Shown piece by piece: positions 24,801-36,413 of a stretch of 64,000 bases of DNA. Each line of letters begins with the position of its first letter. Within the stretch, counting starts at the first letter, position 1. The stretch spans positions 17,341,501-17,405,500 of the forward strand of contig JAJNNQ010000004.1 of the NCBI GenBank assembly GCA_027886175.1, in the 5' to 3' direction. A program made the translations under genes and the position numbers. A model generated the notes under the pieces. It worked only from the letters and a program-made list of their open reading frames with translations, searched no databases and was not told where the DNA came from. Source of the stretch: Phylloscopus collybita. Taxonomy: Eukaryota > Chordata > Aves > Passeriformes > Phylloscopidae.

Positions 24801-27079
24801 GCAGCTGGTGTCAGAGGCATAAACTGAGACAAAGTTTTGCTCCCAATTGTGGCAAATGTGTTTAAACAGACTAGAAATGTTTCCATCTCTGCAGGGTATA
24901 ATATACTCAAATGGTTGCATTAACATGAAAAAAGTATAAGGAAGAGTGTATTTAGGACAATCCCTCTGTATCCAGTGCTAATGAAATTGAATTCCAGTAA
25001 TGAAGTCAGGGGTTGTATTCTGCGCCCGCGCAGGCGGTGCAGGAGCTGCTGTCAGCATTAATGGGAGCCGTGCCCGTCAATTGTGGAGCAGTAATGGCTC
25101 GAGATGGAAGAGGTCCATCAGAGCCCAGAGTGCTCTCCTCTCTCTCCCAGGGCTGGATCCAGCATCCCAGACCAGTTAGGATGCTAATGAGCCCTGTATG
25201 GAGGCAGGAGCAGTGGAGTTTTGGAGGTGAAATCCCTGCCGCTCAGGGGCCAGCACGAGCTCCACGGACCACTTAAGAAAAGGATTAATTGGAGTTTAAA
25301 TGGTGTGTTCCGCTGGCCTTCTGAAAGGGAATTAATTTTTCCTTGTGAATGAGGTGGGGATTGGCCTGCGGTCCTGGATAAAGGGGAGCAGCCAGCATTA
25401 AATTGCATTCTAGCCCATAATACCTCCTGGGTCTGACTCCGCTGTAGCGCATGGCATACCCACACTCCAGCTCCTTCTGCTTCGCCTGATCACCCTCCTT
25501 CCTTTAGCCTGTTTCTCATCCCAAAGGCATCAGTGTCCCCAGAGAAAATCCTTTGTGTCAAGTCTGTCCTTCCCCTCTGGCTTGCAGCTGGCCAGGCACC
25601 CAGGTCTGTCTGTCCCTCTGTCCTCATTCACAAAACGGACAGTTCTGCAGAAGAGAGGGAGTTATTAATGATAATACACAGCAGGGGAAGAGGTGAATGG
25701 GCCAGCTCTTGGCTGGTGTAACTCAGTGGAGGTCCTGAGCATTTCCTGGGAGCTGTCTGTGTCTGCAACAGCTGGAAACAAGCCCCCTTGCATACCTCTG
25801 CTGACCATTCCAGAAGCACTGCCCATGAGCTGCATGCAGCTGTGGGTCCTTATCAGCAATTGCCCAATAAATTAATCTAAATCACAGCCCTTGTTTCGTT
25901 AAAATAATTCCAGTGCTTTGTCCAAGCACTGTTGACCTTGCGTGTTGGGATAGACAATCCAGGATTAAAAATGCAGCATTTTTAGCTTGCATAAATCCCG
26001 AATAATGGTGAAAGAGAGGAAAAGAAAGGCTCCTTGTTGCGGTAAAGAGCATTTGTCACTGTCCCTGGTTATTAGTATCCTCTGAGCATTGTGCAGGGGA
26101 AGCCACGCCAGGATTACATTGCTGCATTGACTGGAGATTTCTTATTAGCAAAGGCAAGGAAGGCACTGTAAAGCCCATAGGTCAAAAATATAATACACTA
26201 TTCCCTACCTCTTGTTTCCTGATATTATGCTATTAGAGGAGATAAGGGAGAGGTGCAGAGTCTTAATTTACAAGCGAATGATGAACCATGGCTGGGGACT
26301 GTTTGTATTTTGCTGGAGCTTATTATTTCATCTGGAGTGTAATGTGGTGGATCACTGCCCCTGAACCAGGAACAGCCACTCCTGTGGGCTCTGCTGGTGT
26401 GCTGAGGGTGCTGGGTGCTGCACAGGGGCTGAGGGACAAGCCTTGCACCTTGTGCATACACTCCTGAGAAAATGAAGGTGCTGGAGTTGAAAAGAAACCC
26501 CGAAGTAGCTGGGAATGTTAAATAATGCAGTTGCGCATTGTCCATGAAAGATGGCTAACCATGAGTAAACATCCACAACAGTGTTTGATCCCTTCGTGTT
26601 TACTATTTATTCATATTTATTATTCATAAATTCTGTCACAAATGTTGGGCCCGCACCCCAGTGAGACATTTGCATTTTATTTTAAGTTTGATTCCCCCTC
26701 CCGCCCCTCAATTTCATGAACTGAGATTTAATGATTTGCTTTTCCACATTGCTCCCGTGCTGGCTCTCCCTGGTTCTCCTCTTCTTGTTTCAGGAAGAGA
26801 TTTCTAACATGGAAAAGTGATATTTGAATAGATTCCCCTAAGGCAATCAATTTACTTCTAATTTGTCTGGAACTAAGCTTTTCTTTGTTGCAATGAGAAA
26901 GGATTGAAACTGCTGTAAAATTTATTAGCTTCCAGGAAGATTTTGAAATGAATTTTTTAATGATCGTGCTGTTTGCTGTACCCAGGAGCAGTGTCATCGT
27001 GATTACAGTATAATCATAGGGTTGCTGAAGGAACACCAAAATGTAGAGGTAGAGCCAGGCTCCTGCACGAGGGGACCCG
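18881..27079 (+). other. PCDH19 intron 5, third part
   Basis: No exon found. It holds an old CR1 remnant (20140-20285). AT-rich blocks around 19540-19640, 22920-23060, 23690-24260, 24560-25010 and 25870-27020 could be regulatory. GC-rich patches, notably 21670-21980, give long frames on both strands that I judge to be chance. Confidence 0.65.
20140..20285 (+). mobile_element. Ancient CR1-like LINE remnant
   Basis: The segment near 20192-20290 reads CCTGGAACAGGTTCCCAAGG, 'gatgcgatatattctgtatc', 'agtctttaaatcac' and 'gcatgtttttcggaaaag'. This resembles the sense strand of the 3' untranslated part of old amniote CR1 families, which run 'ctggaacaggttaccaaggg' and then 'attctccatcactt'. It is in the opposite orientation to the other copies and clearly older. 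The limits are rough, and the assignment rests on remembered consensus text. Confidence 0.5.
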
Positions 27080-27181
27080 TGGCACCGCCCAGGTGTGGGC
27101 ATTGCCCAGTTGTGGGCACTGCTCAGGTTTGGGCACTGCTCAGGGACAGGCACTGCCCAGGAACAGGCACTGCCACCAGCG
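27080..27181. repeat. 17-bp minisatellite, six copies
   Basis: Copies start at 27080, 27097, 27114, 27131, 27148 and 27165 at an exact 17-base period. The unit is of the form GGGCACTGCTCAGGTTT, and copies differ at a few positions. As 17 is not a multiple of three it reads through all frames, giving overlapping chance open frames on the + strand at 27022-27374. Confidence 0.9.
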
Positions 27182-28502
27182 TTGCCACAGGGCTGGGCGC
27201 TTTGGGCTGGGGCTCACCCACCCCATGCCTGTCCCCAGCAGGCTGGGATTCTTCCAGTCACTCTTCTTCTCCCCTTACTTTTCGTTTTCAAGCACCTCCT
27301 CCTCTCCTCTTCCTTGCTCCCTGTGTAATAGCACAAATGAGCTCTCCTTACTCACCTCGGTAAAGCTGCTCTGACATGGATTGGATTGAACTGAGCGGCT
27401 GTTTGGAAATGGGAGCTCCAGGGACTATTGTCATCGCCCAAATTGCACCTTAGATTGTATAACAGCACATGTCATCTGGCCATTTATCAGGAATATTACA
27501 TTCCCAGGCACTTGCACCTTGCTACGATTTAACTTTGTCTCTTTGGCCGGCGCTGCAATTCCACTGGAGATAATTCAATTGCTCTGAGAGCTGCATGGGC
27601 ACCTCGCGCACCCGCTGCGTGTTGCTCTGCCGCAGGTACCTGGGTGCCAGACAGGAGACCGGAGGATTTGTACACCATGGACATTGCTTAACACACCCCT
27701 GTAAAGAGGGCAGGGCCCGTGCTGCGTGGAGCTGGAGGCTCTTGCTGCAGTGCCCACCACTCCTGCCAGCTCCTCCTGGGCTCTGATGTTTGGGCATCCA
27801 TCCTGTGTCCCTGCTCTTCTGACCTGGAGCTTGCACGGTGGGATTGGCAAGTGCTGAGGGTCTTGGCTGCATGGGGGATTTTTATCTCTCCCACGAGGTC
27901 TTCCTGCAGCTGCTGGACCTCGACGGCTGCTGCCTGGCTGAGACCCACAGCAGCTGCCTTTGTGCTGGTCTGCTGAGTTGCAAGTGGAGCTCTGATTTGA
28001 AATCTGGAGCTTAACATGGAATTTGCTTTACTTGTTGAGGAACATATTTATTGCAGAGGTGGCTGTGGATTTTATGTTATTTCATATTTGCTATGCAAGA
28101 GCTTATGTTTAGTAATGACATATTTTTTCCTGCCAAGTCTGACTTCAGGATAACTGCTCACCTCTTATGAAAAGGCTTCTGTCAGGACATTTTGTACCTG
28201 GGGAACATTTTAAAAGTGACCCTGCCCTAAGGTTCTTTGAAACAAGATTCTGGATTTGTGCTGGGTGAGGGCAGTCTGGCTGAAGCACGGATATTGCTGC
28301 AGTGGGATGTGCACATCCTCTGGTACAGCCTCACCCACGTAGGACATTTGCTCTCAGACAAGCTGCTCAGCATGTCTCTGGGCTACCTGGGTGTCACACA
28401 GGTGGTTCCATGGGTGTCCCCACAGCCTGACTGGCAACAGAACTATCCCTCGGTGTGTGCAGCGTCCTCAGCTCCTTAGCACAGCCCTGGTCATGCCCTG
28501 GG

Positions 28503-28615
28503 CCATGGTGGTCTCCACCCCAGAGCTGTGGTGTTCTGGGTCCCCAACCCATGGTGGTCTCCACCCCAGGGCTGTGGTGTTCTGGGTCCCTGGGCCGTGG
28601 TGTCCCCCAGCCCAT
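28503..28615. repeat. 46-bp tandem repeat, about 2.4 copies
   Basis: Copies begin CCATGGTGGTCTCCACCCCA at 28503 and 28549, with few differences. A third, degraded and partial copy starts at 28595 (CCGTGGTGTCCCCC). It falls inside long chance frames on both strands. Confidence 0.85.
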
Positions 28616-30589
28616 GCCATCTGGCAGGTCCTTGCCAGCCTGGTGCATTGGGGCCCTTGGGGGCAGCATGTTGGGATGAGGTGCTCACGCTCACACAGAG
28701 CAGTGCCAGAGCTCGAGGGGTCTCACCCCACTTTGCCCTCTGTTGATCCCCTCCCTTTCCCTCTCTCCAGGCCTGGTCATACAGCAGTTTCAGCCTGCTC
28801 AGCCCCTGCCACAAGCTCAGAGGTGGGGAGCTGCCTGTTTTGGTGGCCAGGTGGTTATGTGTTTTGTCATGTGGTGTGGGATGGTTATTACCTAGGCTTT
28901 GCTCCGTGCATCAAGAACATTTTGTCAGTGCAGACAGTAACAGTTGTATTGTCTAGGGCAGGTCTAGGGCTGTAAAAGAATTTCCTGTTGTCCTTTTTCT
29001 GATTGTTAAAGTGGTAAAGAACAAGGCAGAACCGTACAGTAATGTGAATGTGAGTGTGAATGACCCTCCCGGGTGCCATCAAGGCTGGGTGAGTCAGGCT
29101 GAGCTGCAAAGGGCAGCCCAGGAGCGTGCCCTGCAGCTCCCTGCCTGCCTCTGCTTGGGGCAAAGTGGGGTGAGACCCCCCGAGCAGGGATCAGCCCTGC
29201 GCTCAGCCACTGGAGGAGCTCAAACCCTGCTGTGCATGTCTTTGGATCTGGGATAGCAGAGGAATGGTGTTTCTGTCTATCAACAGGCCTTGCTTGAGGT
29301 GTAAAAATAGTATATTATATCAACTGCAGGGCCAAGACAGTGATGGATGGGTGGGTAGCTGAAGGTCCCCAGGAAAAGGACTGCTGCTTGGAGCTCTGTG
29401 CTGGTCCTTGTGTCTGCTGCCAGGTCAGGGCTGCTCTGGGCAGCCTAGACACATGTTGTCCCCAACAGCAGGATGGTTTCTGGCTGCAGGGCATGGTCTC
29501 AAAGCTGAGATATGTGCTGAGCACAGAAGCAGAGTGACAGAATGTGCCATGGAACTACCTGTTGTCTCAGGTCTGTGGATGATGGTGACTTGGGCCCCTC
29601 TGCCTGTCAGCCTGGCCTCTTTGAGACTTGTTAACATTCCCTTCCTAATACAAAGGTTTGAAACAATGTAATTAAATTTAATGCTTCTCAGCTCCTTTCC
29701 TTCCTGCATTTCGGCTGCTGCAGGTTCTAGACAAGCATCATGATGCCCAAAGCTGATCATCTCCCTGGCACAGAGGCACCAGGCCAGTGCCCTTTAATGA
29801 GCTGCTGTTAAAGCACAGGTGTCTTTCTAGGCTTTGAGGAATATCCACTTGCAGTAATCAGGGAAGTTCTCCAATTGTTTTTAGCTGTAAAATGTGCCAG
29901 TTTGGAATCAATGGGTCAAGGCAAAAGACAAACCTGTGCTCCCTCTGGAGTGAGGTTTGCCTTGGCTATGGCAGTCCTGTGGATTTGGGGCTGGGCTGTA
30001 CTGCTGGGCAGGGAAGGTGAGGAGAAGCAGCTCCCCTGTGCCTTCCTGTGCTGGACCAGCCAGCCCAGCACACTCCCAGATGCAGCCTTTCATGTTTGTG
30101 GAGAGGCTGAAGTGATGTGTGCTCTAGCAGCACGCCCAAGGTCACACAGCACAATAAATCAGTGTCTCATCAGGGATGAGAATCCAAGATATTTCTGTAG
30201 CCCCTGCAGCCATCACCAAGTCCTGTGCTATCACAGCCAGACTACACAACTTTGTATGCCTGTAGCACCCTTTTGAAGTTAAGCTGTGGATAAATAGGGA
30301 GACAGCAGCATTTTCTGGGCAGTTTTTCTTTTTTTCTTTCTATTTTGCTCAAGTACTTGAAATTAACAGAATCAAAGTATAAGATCATGGGCTTTTAGAG
30401 CTTGGTGCTGGATGTTCTGTGTGTAGGGCTCAGGGCATCCTTCTCTCAAGCTGCTGTAAAGGCAGCTGCCAAAACCCAGACCTCCTCCCCTCCACCCAAC
30501 CCTGTGCTCCACATCACTGGGTTGCTGCTCTGATGTAGAGAAAAAGCTGATGTTTTACCCATATATTTTTCAATTAATTGGCTTCTTCT

Positions 30590-30711
30590 CTTTTTGAAAA
30601 AAAAAAAAAAACCAACCAAAAAAAACCCAACCAAAAAAACCCACCAAAAACCCTTTTCTTAGTGGTTTTTTTTCTATTCTTTCCCCCCCCCCCCCTTTTT
30701 TTTTTTTTTTG
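30590..30711. repeat. Homopolymer-rich block (A, C and T runs)
   Basis: A15 at 30597-30611, then A-runs interrupted by CC or CCC, then C13 at 30683-30695 running directly into T15 at 30696-30710. Such adjoining runs are prone to sequencing and assembly error, so the true lengths are uncertain. Confidence 0.9.
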
Positions 30712-32084
30712 AGGTCTGCCTTTTACTCGTTTATTCTCTGTAAGTGTTAAGCTGCTCATATTTTGGTGCATTGTGTTATGTGCTGAGAATTTTTATCAGC
30801 CGCCCTAGTGCTCGCATGTGGTGGAAATACCAATGTGTCTGAGGAGCGGAGGTTATGCACACAGATGTACAGAGCAACTGAATGAATGGCTTGCAGACAG
30901 ACGGGAAGGAAACCCGGGCTGAGTCTGCACCTTTGCCGCCTTCGATCCATCAAACCGGCCCCCACCGAGCCTGGGCTGGTGTGGCTAATGGCATTAGAGC
31001 TTTAATGCTGCTCCGAGCGTGTGTAGGTTATGGGAGGAAGGAGCCACGTCTTTGCGTGGGGAAAGGTTGTGTTTTATGAGGGCCAGCTGCAATTACAAGC
31101 TCTTATCAAATGAAGGAGAGGCCGAGACTGAAAAGCAGCCAGGATCCTGCGGTGTTCGGCAGGAGCCACGGTCGGATGCTCAGCAAAGGCTGGGCAGGGT
31201 GAAACTGCTGAATTTGATTTCCAGCTTTGCACTTGGCTGAGCCTGGCTGCTTCCCCCAGCCCCAGTTTGTCCACCTGTGATGTGGGAGCGAAGCTGTGTG
31301 GTCCTCTGGGGTTGACTAACAGTGCAGGAACGATCGCAGGCCCTGGGCACGAGGGTTTGCACTTGCCTTGGACCTAGTCATGGAGGGTCCTTGGAAAGGG
31401 TTAAACCACCAGTCCATATTTCAGCACTGTCAAGTGGTGTTGGGACGACAGCCCCAAGTCGAGAGAAGGAATCTTTATTGCTCCTGTATGAATATAGCCC
31501 CAGCACTGGAAATGACACATTTAATCTTCAGTGGAGTGGACAATCTTGGAGATTTATAAAGCCTCTGTTGTGTGAGAGGTCAGTGGGGATTAAGCAACAA
31601 GTTAAAACATACATACACAGCAGAACCACAAAGAACCTTCCCTCTTGCCCCTTTTCTTTCCTTCCTCTGTTCCTTCCCTTCTCTGCAAAAAGTCAAGCTT
31701 AAATGTCACGTCAAACCAAGCTTAAAACATGGTGGCTTTTAGCACTGGTCACTAAACCCAGGAACCGCTGGCTCTGAGGGCTTGACACATGGACAGCCCT
31801 GTTGTGATGGATTTGCTGCCGTCGCTCCTTCTCCAGGGTTCTGTTCTGGTGGTGACAAGTGACACACAACCTACTGGAAATTAAACGCCAGTCTGTAGAG
31901 CCTTAGAAGCGATGGCTGTTTGAGGTACAGCCGCTGCTGCCTGCGGTAGGATCACCTCTGCTTGGGAGGGGGGCGAAGCGCAGCACCCAGCTCTGCGTGG
32001 TCTCCCCGAGCCAGGGCAGGCTGCTGGGCTGCGGGCACTCCCCGAGGCTGGGCTCCCCCGTTCACCACGCCTTGTGTTTTCTCC

Positions 32085-32700
32085 CCGCAGAGCAGAGCGA
32101 GGGGTTCCACTGCCGGGAGGAGTGCCGTATCCTGGGCCACTCGGACAGGTGCTGGATGCCCCGCGGCGCCGTGCCCAGCCGCGCCAAGTCCCCCGAGCAC
32201 GGCAGGAACGTCATCGCCCTGTCCATCGAGGCCACGGCGGTGGACGCGGAGCCTTACGCAGACTGCAGCACAAAAAGGACCTTCGCCACCTTCGGCAAGG
32301 AGGGCGGCGAGCCCCCGGCCGAGGAGCGGCTCGCCAACCCCAAAGGCAAAAGAACGGTGGACTCGGCCGCCTGCAGCCCCAAGGTGAGCGGCGCCGTCCG
32401 CGAGGCCGGCAACGGCTGCGAGGCCGTCAGCCCCGTCACCTCGCCCCTGCACCTGAAGAGCCCCTTGTCCGGCAAGCCGGCAGCGCCCTACGGGGCCGGG
32501 CACTGCGCCGGCGGCCGGGAACGGGAGCCCTTTGGGAACAGCGGCCCTTCCCGGCCCACGGAGGCAGAGCCCCGGGGGGCGGACAGCGAGAGCAGCGGGC
32601 AGGAGGGCAACCCGCTCCTGCAGGAACGCCGGGAAAAGGACTCGCCCGGCGCCCGGAGACTAAAGGACATCGTCCTCTGAGCGGCACGTGGCCAGAGCGG
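32085..32700. other. CpG-dense terminal coding exon
   Basis: The exon is packed with CpG dinucleotides (for example GGCGGCGAGCCCCCGGCCGA around 32300), in sharp contrast to the AT-rich intron and most of the 3'UTR. It may act as an intragenic CpG island or simply reflect GC-biased gene conversion in a bird exon. Confidence 0.6.
32091..32680 (+). CDS. Protocadherin-19, terminal exon 6, coding part
   Basis: The last coding exon: AG completes a Glu codon from exon 5, then 195 codons follow, with TGA at 32678-32680. Visible landmarks in order are the conserved block [17 protein letters not shown] near the start, [56 protein letters not shown] and the end [12 protein letters not shown]. These match the PCDH19 tail as I remember it. 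FATFGK (32282-32299) fits the WIRS consensus that recruits the WAVE regulatory complex, which links delta-2 protocadherins to actin. The region between HLK and the C-terminus is diverged (GC-rich, Gly/Ala/Arg-rich) and the exon is about three codons shorter than I recall for human. Third positions are overwhelmingly G or C. A divergent PCDH19-like paralogue is the alternative, less likely. Confidence 0.93.
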
Positions 32701-33311
32701 GATGGGGATGAGGGACCGCACGACTCCCAGCGCAGATTGTTTTTATCGCTTACCAATGGTTCACAGATTGCTGTATTTAAAAGCTTTCCCTAAATGTATT
32801 GTTTATAAATGAAGCTATCGTTAGTGTGACAATCCCACGTGTCTCGACAGGCGGCAGGGGTGTGCAGCCGGAGCTGGTGTTTTTGCTTTTGCCGGGAGGC
32901 GGCGGGTGGCGGGGGCCGAGGCCAGACCCCCCCGTCCTCAGGAGCGCTCGGTATGCCCTCCTCGGAGTTTATATATTTTTGTATCTCAAAGTGAAGATAA
33001 ATTTCCATTCCTGGAGAGAAGTGAGTGGCAAATTCGTTATTCGGACATCTTTAGTAACCGCCCCGGCGGTTTTGTAGTCTGGACAAAGTCGCGGCTGTTT
33101 CTTGTGTGGGACTGTTCAAAGTGGCAGTCGGGTGAGTTTCAGCTCAAGTTCACCCAGCACGAGGTTGTTTGTATTTTAAGGTGTTGGTGTTTTGCTATGG
33201 ACACCCCTGCATTTATGAATCCTTTTGCTGTCACATACTTACCTGTACTATAATTGTATTTGATATTGCAAATTACTGTATGTCTAGTGATGGCAAAAGG
33301 CTTTCAGGCTT

Positions 33312-33349
33312 AAAAAAAAAAAAAAAAAAAGGAATAAAAAAAAAATAAA
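33312..33349 (+). promoter_or_regulatory. A19 run and two proximal AATAAA hexamers
   Basis: A19 at 33312-33330 is followed by AATAAA at 33333-33338 and 33344-33349. These could end a short 3'UTR isoform of about 0.65 kb. The genomic A-run could equally create false 3' ends in oligo-dT primed cDNA. Confidence 0.45.
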
Positions 33350-34152
33350 AATCAAGATCATCTTACTTAAACTTTGGGGATCCTGCAGTTTGGAGCCCCG
33401 GTGGAGCAAGCGCTTCTTCCAGCCCCCACCATTTCCTGCAGCCTCCCCCGGCTCTGCAGGAAAATGACAGGGCATTATGGGAAGACGTTTTGGGGAAAAT
33501 CCTGCCTGGATTGCAATTGTCGGATGCACTGTGCTGAACTTTTCCCCTTACCCGTTTCTTTTGCATCATTTCAAGGCAATGCATGGGATGGGTTGGTTTT
33601 TTTTTTCCCAGAAGTTGGCTATTTTGGTTTTTTTCCAGTTCCCAGATTTAGATATCCCTCGCCTTCAGTCATTTCCAAGTCAAAGAGATGGAATTATTTT
33701 AAGAGATCTAAATTACCTTCTCAATTAGACACACACGCTTCCAAGTCAGCGTTTCCTAGCCGTGATTACGCTAAGAGTGTGTATGTAGGTATGACATCAT
33801 GGCATGGATTTTAGACTGTTCCAGTTTCTTTCTATCCCTGCATCAAAAATAAGTACAGAATGAGCAATAGTGATGTTAATTTAGGGGCAGACAGGTGATA
33901 TGTAACAACGCTACTAATTCAATTAATGTGCCTTCTTAATGGAGAAAAAATTAAAGCAGTTCTTTATTTTTTCTCATAATTAAGGACTTTTTTGTGTGGG
34001 TACAAATCTACTCATATAAAATTGATTTGAAAATTGAGCTACTTTAATAGCCATTTTGTAGAAGGGAGAGAGGGAAGGGATTCCACAGCTCTGCTCTCTT
34101 GCAGTGATGATTCCTCAGTGAGGTATGAGTAACGTAGGAGGATTTCAGTTAG

Positions 34153-34192
34153 TATTATTAATTATTATTATTATTGCTATTATTATTATTAA
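34153..34192. repeat. (ATT)n microsatellite
   Basis: Roughly thirteen ATT units, interrupted once by GCT, within the 3'UTR. Confidence 0.85.
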
Positions 34193-34794
34193 CCCTTCAC
34201 TGAACAGATTTTTCCTACCTTCAGTAATGTTTCCTAGAATTTTAAATTGATTATGGAAGGAAAAAGATATAGCTCTTGCCAATGTTTGCTGTACCAGCAA
34301 GTTGAAATTAGTGGTTTCTAGAGAAAGAGTCTTTCTAGGTCTGCGTATCATGATAAAGTATTTGTTTCTTGATTTATTTAAATGAAAAACAGCAAGAAAA
34401 CAAGTTCCAGTTGTTATTATCCTCAAAACAAAGTTAAACTCCAGCCAGTTATTTCTTCAGGGCAGATTGATCTTGCCTGAAGCCCCAGCTGGTCCGAGAC
34501 AGGTCCAGAGTCATCCTGTTCCCCCTGTCACTTGCTAGGGCCAGGAATTGGGAAAGAATCAACAAAAAAAATCACTTGTCTAATGAATTTTGTGATGCTT
34601 CCCTCACTGGTGTGATGACTACCTCATTCAGCTCCCATCCCACGCGTTAACATGATGTTCTGCATCCCTCCAGAAAGCAGACTGGGGGTTTTCCCCTCTC
34701 TTCTGGATTCTGAGCCCATTTTCAGGGATATATTGTTTCTGTTCCTGCTGTGTTTCCTGCTTGTGTACTGTTACTGCTGTCGTTTATTTCTGGC

Positions 34795-34812
34795 TTTTTT
34801 TTTTTTTTTTTT
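34795..34812. repeat. T18 homopolymer
   Basis: Run of 18 T followed by CCCCC, within the 3'UTR. Confidence 0.9.
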
Positions 34813-35294
34813 CCCCCAAACGTGTGTTTTATTATAACACAAGCAAAGAGGAGAGGGGCTGGCTCGGGGCTCTTGGAGTAACCGTGTGTTCTGTAGCTGT
34901 TAAGCTGAGTTTATTCTGATGTTACCTGGTTTTGTCAGCTCTGGGAGGTTTTTTTTTTTTTTGCAGGGGGGGAACTTCTCCAGTGCGTTTGCTGAGAGGC
35001 AGAGCCTGCGATGCCCCATCTGTCAGGGGCTCTTGGCTTCACAGGGCCACGACTCACGTGGCCCCATCATCACCCCACACCTCTGCCAGGAGTGGGGGGG
35101 ACACAGCTTGGGTCCCCATGGCCTGTTGGGTGGGGAGGGTGGGTGCCCCCCAGGCGCCCCACCATCACCCCCAGCTGCCTGGGAAAGCGCCGGCCCTTAA
35201 TTCCTGCCGAGCGTTGCCCCCTGCCTGCGGAGCTGCCACCACCAGCCTGGTGGTTTGGATGAAAAATAGATGCTAACTGAAAAGGAAGAGAGGG

Positions 35295-35352
35295 AAAAAA
35301 AAAAAAAAAAAAAGAAGAAGAAAAAAAAAAAAAGAAAAAGAAAAAGAAAAAA
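35295..35352. repeat. A-rich (A/GAA) low-complexity block
   Basis: Long A runs broken by single G or GAAGAAG, in the 3'UTR. The - strand frame at 35070-35456 reads through it as a Phe/Ser-rich chance product. Confidence 0.9.
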
Positions 35353-36324
35353 TAGAAACATTTCTCTAATTTACCCAGAGGAAACGTTCCTTGCCACTCT
35401 GAATAAAAGCACAGCCAGGAAAGAATGTGAAATAATTCTGTATTAAAAGGGGGCATTAAAGAGGTCAGTAAACCCTTATGCCTCCAAGAAAATCATTTAA
35501 ACACCAGTTTTCTGGGCTGACCTGGGCCGCAGCGGGGGATATGAGCGAGGGGCCTTTCTCTGGGACGGCCTTGCTGCGCAGGGCCAAGGGGACACCCAGG
35601 GAGTAGCCCCAGCTTTGCTGCCTTGGCCCTTTCCAGAATATTTTGGTACTCCTGTCGCTGTCCCTTTGTGTCACTCGAGATGAGTTCAGGCTCCTGGGCA
35701 AATCACAGTCTCTTGTTTTTGTTTTTTTTTTTTTCTTACTTGCATCGAAACTGGCCATGCAAAAAATGTTCTGAGCTGCAGGGCGGGCAGGAAGTCTTCT
35801 TGGAAGGGTTCCAGATGTAATTATTGTGCTTTTTAATAACTTAAACCTGTCCTCAGATTTGGTTTAGGAAAAATCGCTGGGGTCTGTTGGTTTCCCTCAA
35901 GCAGACTCACTCTCTCCCCGGTTTGTCCAGGAGAGCAGCGAGCACCGGCGATTCTCCCCCAAGCATGACGAGGACCCCATCTGGAACAGCTTTGGGGCTG
36001 GGGGCCAGGGGCTGAGCTCTTCCCTGCTCCCTTGGGAGCCCCTGGCCTTTCCCACCCTCGAGGCTGCAGGGCTTTGCTGGAAGGGATGGTGGAGGGCTGG
36101 GGGGGGGCACAAGTGATGGCTGGAAAAATCCCCCCCATGGCCCGAGCACTGTCTGCTGAGGTTGTTCCTGTTCCCTGTTTGTTGTGAGCTGGAGGTGGCC
36201 TGTGGATCACACTTTGTGCAAAAGTGAATTCCTTTCTTTTTTTTATTTTTATTTTTTCCAAACAGGAAACTAGTTGCTTTTGTGAAGAACACACTGTCTT
36301 GATGAATATGTTGAAATTATTCTT

Positions 36325-36371
36325 GGAGGGAGGGGGGAGGGGGGAGGGGGGGTGGGGGGGGAGGGGAGGGG
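36325..36371 (+). other. G-run tract, candidate G-quadruplex
   Basis: From 36325 the sense strand holds consecutive runs of three to eight G separated mostly by single A or T (GGAGGGAGGGGGGAGGGGGG and onward), about seven usable runs. This greatly exceeds the minimum for an intramolecular quadruplex. It lies on the mRNA sense strand of the putative 3'UTR and is followed at once by an A-rich tract (36372-36413). Confidence 0.8.
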
Positions 36372-36413
36372 AAAAAAAACAAAAAACAAATAAACAAAAA
36401 AACAAACAAAAAA
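36372..36413. repeat. A-rich (CAAA)n-like tract
   Basis: A8 followed by irregular CAAAA, CAAAT and CAAAC units immediately after the G-rich tract. Confidence 0.85.

Larger units (their letters stand above)
27182..32090 (+). other. PCDH19 intron 5, last part
   Basis: No exon before the terminal one. It carries a 46-bp tandem repeat (28503-28615) and a homopolymer-rich block (30590-30711). The region 30720-31010 is AT-rich with a few CpGs and looks unique. The intron ends CTTGTGTTTTCTCCCCGCAG. Confidence 0.7.

Noticed and set aside
32093..32095. Extra AG acceptor just inside exon 6 (GCAGAGCAG)
   Set aside because: Using it would remove 5 nt and shift the frame of the conserved tail, so it is not a productive alternative.
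33374..33814. 146-codon + strand frame after the stop codon
   Set aside because: It sits in the putative 3'UTR, with no splice signal joining it to exon 6 and no recognisable domain.
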